Source: an uncultured Kushneria sp.
GTDB lineage: Bacteria; Pseudomonadota; Gammaproteobacteria; Pseudomonadales; Halomonadaceae
DNA length: 37,436 bases
Direction of reading: 5' to 3'
NCBI RefSeq assembly: GCF_947497025.1
Contig: NZ_CANMFC010000013.1
Coordinates: 1-37,436 of the forward strand
Position 1 is the first letter of the stretch. Each line of letters opens with the position of its first letter. Below are positions 36,333 to 37,436 of the stretch, in pieces. A program made the position numbers and the translations under genes. The notes beneath the pieces are model-generated. The model saw only the letters and a list, made by a program, of their open reading frames with translations, searched no databases and was not told the DNA's origin.

Positions 36333-36747
36333 ACTGCTTCAGGGTTTTTTATTGTTGGCAGGGTCTCTTTTTATGCTGATTGCAGCGCTCGGGATCGTAC
36401 GCCTGCCGGATCTATTGACCCGCATGCATGCATCCACCAAGGGCGCCTCGCTTGGGGTCATGCTGCTGATGGCAGGGGTAGCACTGCACTTTCTGGAAGA
36501 GGTCGTGTTTGCCCGAACGATTGCCATTACCTTCTTTGTATTGATGACAGCCCCGGTCGCGGCGCATGCGATCGGTCGTGCCGGTTACTTTGTCGGCATC
36601 GAGCTATGGAAGGGGACGCTCAAGGACGAGCTGCGACCCAATTACAATCCTTTGAGTCATCGTCTGCACAGTGGCCTGAAAAAAACGGCAAAGGAAGCAG
36701 ACATGAAGACCCCTGACACTGATGAAAACAACAAGCACGAGGGCTGA
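36325..36747 (+). CDS. mrpG: Mrp antiporter subunit MrpG (operon 2)
   Basis: A 140-residue subunit with LGIVRLPDLLTRMHASTKGASLGVMLLM and FVLMTAPVAAHAIGRAGYF, and a polar Lys/Asp-rich tail. ATG 36325 has GGAGGG 9 bases upstream inside the mrpF end; an extension to 36286 would duplicate mrpF sequence in another frame. It is the last gene of the seven-gene operon; no clear terminator follows. Confidence 0.93.
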   Translation: MIELLQGFLLLAGSLFMLIAALGIVRLPDLLTRMHASTKGASLGVMLLMAGVALHFLEEVVFARTIAITFFVLMTAPVAAHAIGRAGYFVGIELWKGTLKDELRPNYNPLSHRLHSGLKKTAKEADMKTPDTDENNKHEG

Positions 36748-36824
36748 CACCGGGTGCTGGATATATCGTCAGTCATCGGGCATTGCTATGCTGTGGTCAC
36801 CACTTTCCAAATGCTGATCCTGCC

Positions 36825-37283
36825 ATGATGTCTGGAAGAAAATTTGCGACACTGCCCTGGCTTTTGGGTATCGCCGGGCTGATTCCCTTTGTGGGTCTTG
36901 CCACCGTTGTTCTGCTTTCGGTGCCGGGGTGGCAGGCTGTCGCATTTCAGGCCTTTCTCTATTACAGCGCAGTCATTCTCTCGTTTCTGGGCGGTGTACA
37001 CTGGGGTGTGGCGATGAGCCTTGATCATGAGGGCAGCCATCACTTCAGCTCTCGCATGGTGGTGGCCATGGCCCCATCGCTGCTGGCCTGGCCAGCGTTG
37101 ATGCTTAGCCCCCGGTTTGCACTTCTGGCGCTGATGACCGGGTTTTTGCTGATCCGTTTGTATGAGGCGCAGTCCGATAGCGTTGAACGTCTGCCGCTCT
37201 GGTATACCTCACTGCGCACCCTGCTGACAGTCGTGGTGGTGATCTCCCATCTGTCCATCTTGTTGTTATTGACGCTGACGTGA
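36825..37283 (+). CDS. DUF3429-like integral membrane protein
   Basis: A 152-residue protein with about five hydrophobic segments and the block FLYYSAVILSFLGGVHWGVAM, typical of the DUF3429 (TMEM69-like) family of unknown function. ATG 36825 is chosen; ATG 36828 is equally possible and neither has a strong ribosome site. It lies 77 bases after mrpG on the same strand, so reading through from the Mrp operon is possible, but the family is not a known Mrp subunit. Confidence 0.78.
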   Translation: MMSGRKFATLPWLLGIAGLIPFVGLATVVLLSVPGWQAVAFQAFLYYSAVILSFLGGVHWGVAMSLDHEGSHHFSSRMVVAMAPSLLAWPALMLSPRFALLALMTGFLLIRLYEAQSDSVERLPLWYTSLRTLLTVVVVISHLSILLLLTLT

Positions 37284-37374
37284 TCATTAAATATAAAAAT
37301 TAAAACCTTGGTCTATAGGGCAACAGTAATATTAAAGCTTAACTTCCACTGAATTTTTTTGGTTCTTCGTCACT

Positions 37375-37436
37375 TCATGTGGATTTGGCCTGATCGAGCA
37401 GGCGGCCCACCGGACTGCCGATCAGGTAGATCATCG
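37375..37436 (-). CDS. Partial gene, C terminus only (minus strand, runs off the window)
   Basis: Read on the minus strand from the window edge, an open frame ends in MIYLIGSPVGRLLDQAKST and TGA (37375-37377). The hydrophobic stretch followed by a charged end suggests the cytoplasmic tail of a membrane protein. Too little is visible to assign a family. The region 37284-37374 between it and the DUF3429 gene is AT-rich and shows no clear stem-loop, though a T run sits near 37354. Confidence 0.45.
   Translation of the reverse strand, partial: MIYLIGSPVGRLLDQAKST

Noticed and set aside
1-37436. CRISPR array, insertion sequence, prophage or integrase attachment site
   Set aside because: No regularly spaced repeats, transposase or integrase frames, or tRNA-fragment duplications were seen; the three tRNA-Leu genes are full-length functional copies.

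Overview
The window looks like a chromosomal segment of a moderately GC-rich gammaproteobacterium, most likely a halophile of the family Halomonadaceae (Halomonas, Kushneria or a relative). This rests on gene order (rpsF-rpsR-DUF2232-rplI-dnaB; prkA-yeaH-spoVR), protein resemblance, and two complete Mrp-type Na+/H+ antiporter operons side by side, which suit a salt-adapted cell. Species cannot be fixed from the sequence alone. No insertion sequence, prophage or CRISPR array was seen.

Left part (1-8250): a tRNA-Asp gene at the very edge, a low-specificity threonine aldolase (ltaE), the stress operon prkA-yeaH-spoVR closed by a strong terminator, a membrane-anchored DRGH-type non-specific nuclease, and three minus-strand tRNA-Leu(CAG) genes with a recognisable stable-RNA promoter.

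Information-processing block (8250-16200): rnr (RNase R) and rlmB overlap by 4 bases; a good promoter precedes rnr and appears to start transcription at the first base of a 29-codon leader ORF. Then rpsF-rpsR-DUF2232-rplI, a terminator, dnaB, and a 98-codon gene of unknown function. The rpsF leader holds a bulged hairpin that could be an S6:S18 autoregulatory site.

Iron-linked block (16200-24520): a promoter overlapped by a near-consensus Fur box drives a single-module NRPS (C-A-T-TE) that resembles EntF from end to end and carries the full serine specificity code. It is translationally coupled to a cytosolic protein of the EreA/ChaN-like 'GExH' type. No dihydroxybenzoate, MbtH, export or uptake gene is in the window, so this is an orphan iron-regulated pair and the most interesting system here. 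It is followed by a small DUF6482-like gene, a minus-strand iron-sulfur photolyase/cryptochrome (FeS-BCP/PhrB type), and ferrochelatase (hemH).

Right part (24540-36750): two divergent Mrp antiporter operons share a 548-base intergenic region. The minus-strand operon has six genes with a fused MrpA-MrpB; the plus-strand operon has seven genes with MrpA and MrpB separate. The window ends with a DUF3429-like membrane protein and the 3' end of an unidentified minus-strand gene.
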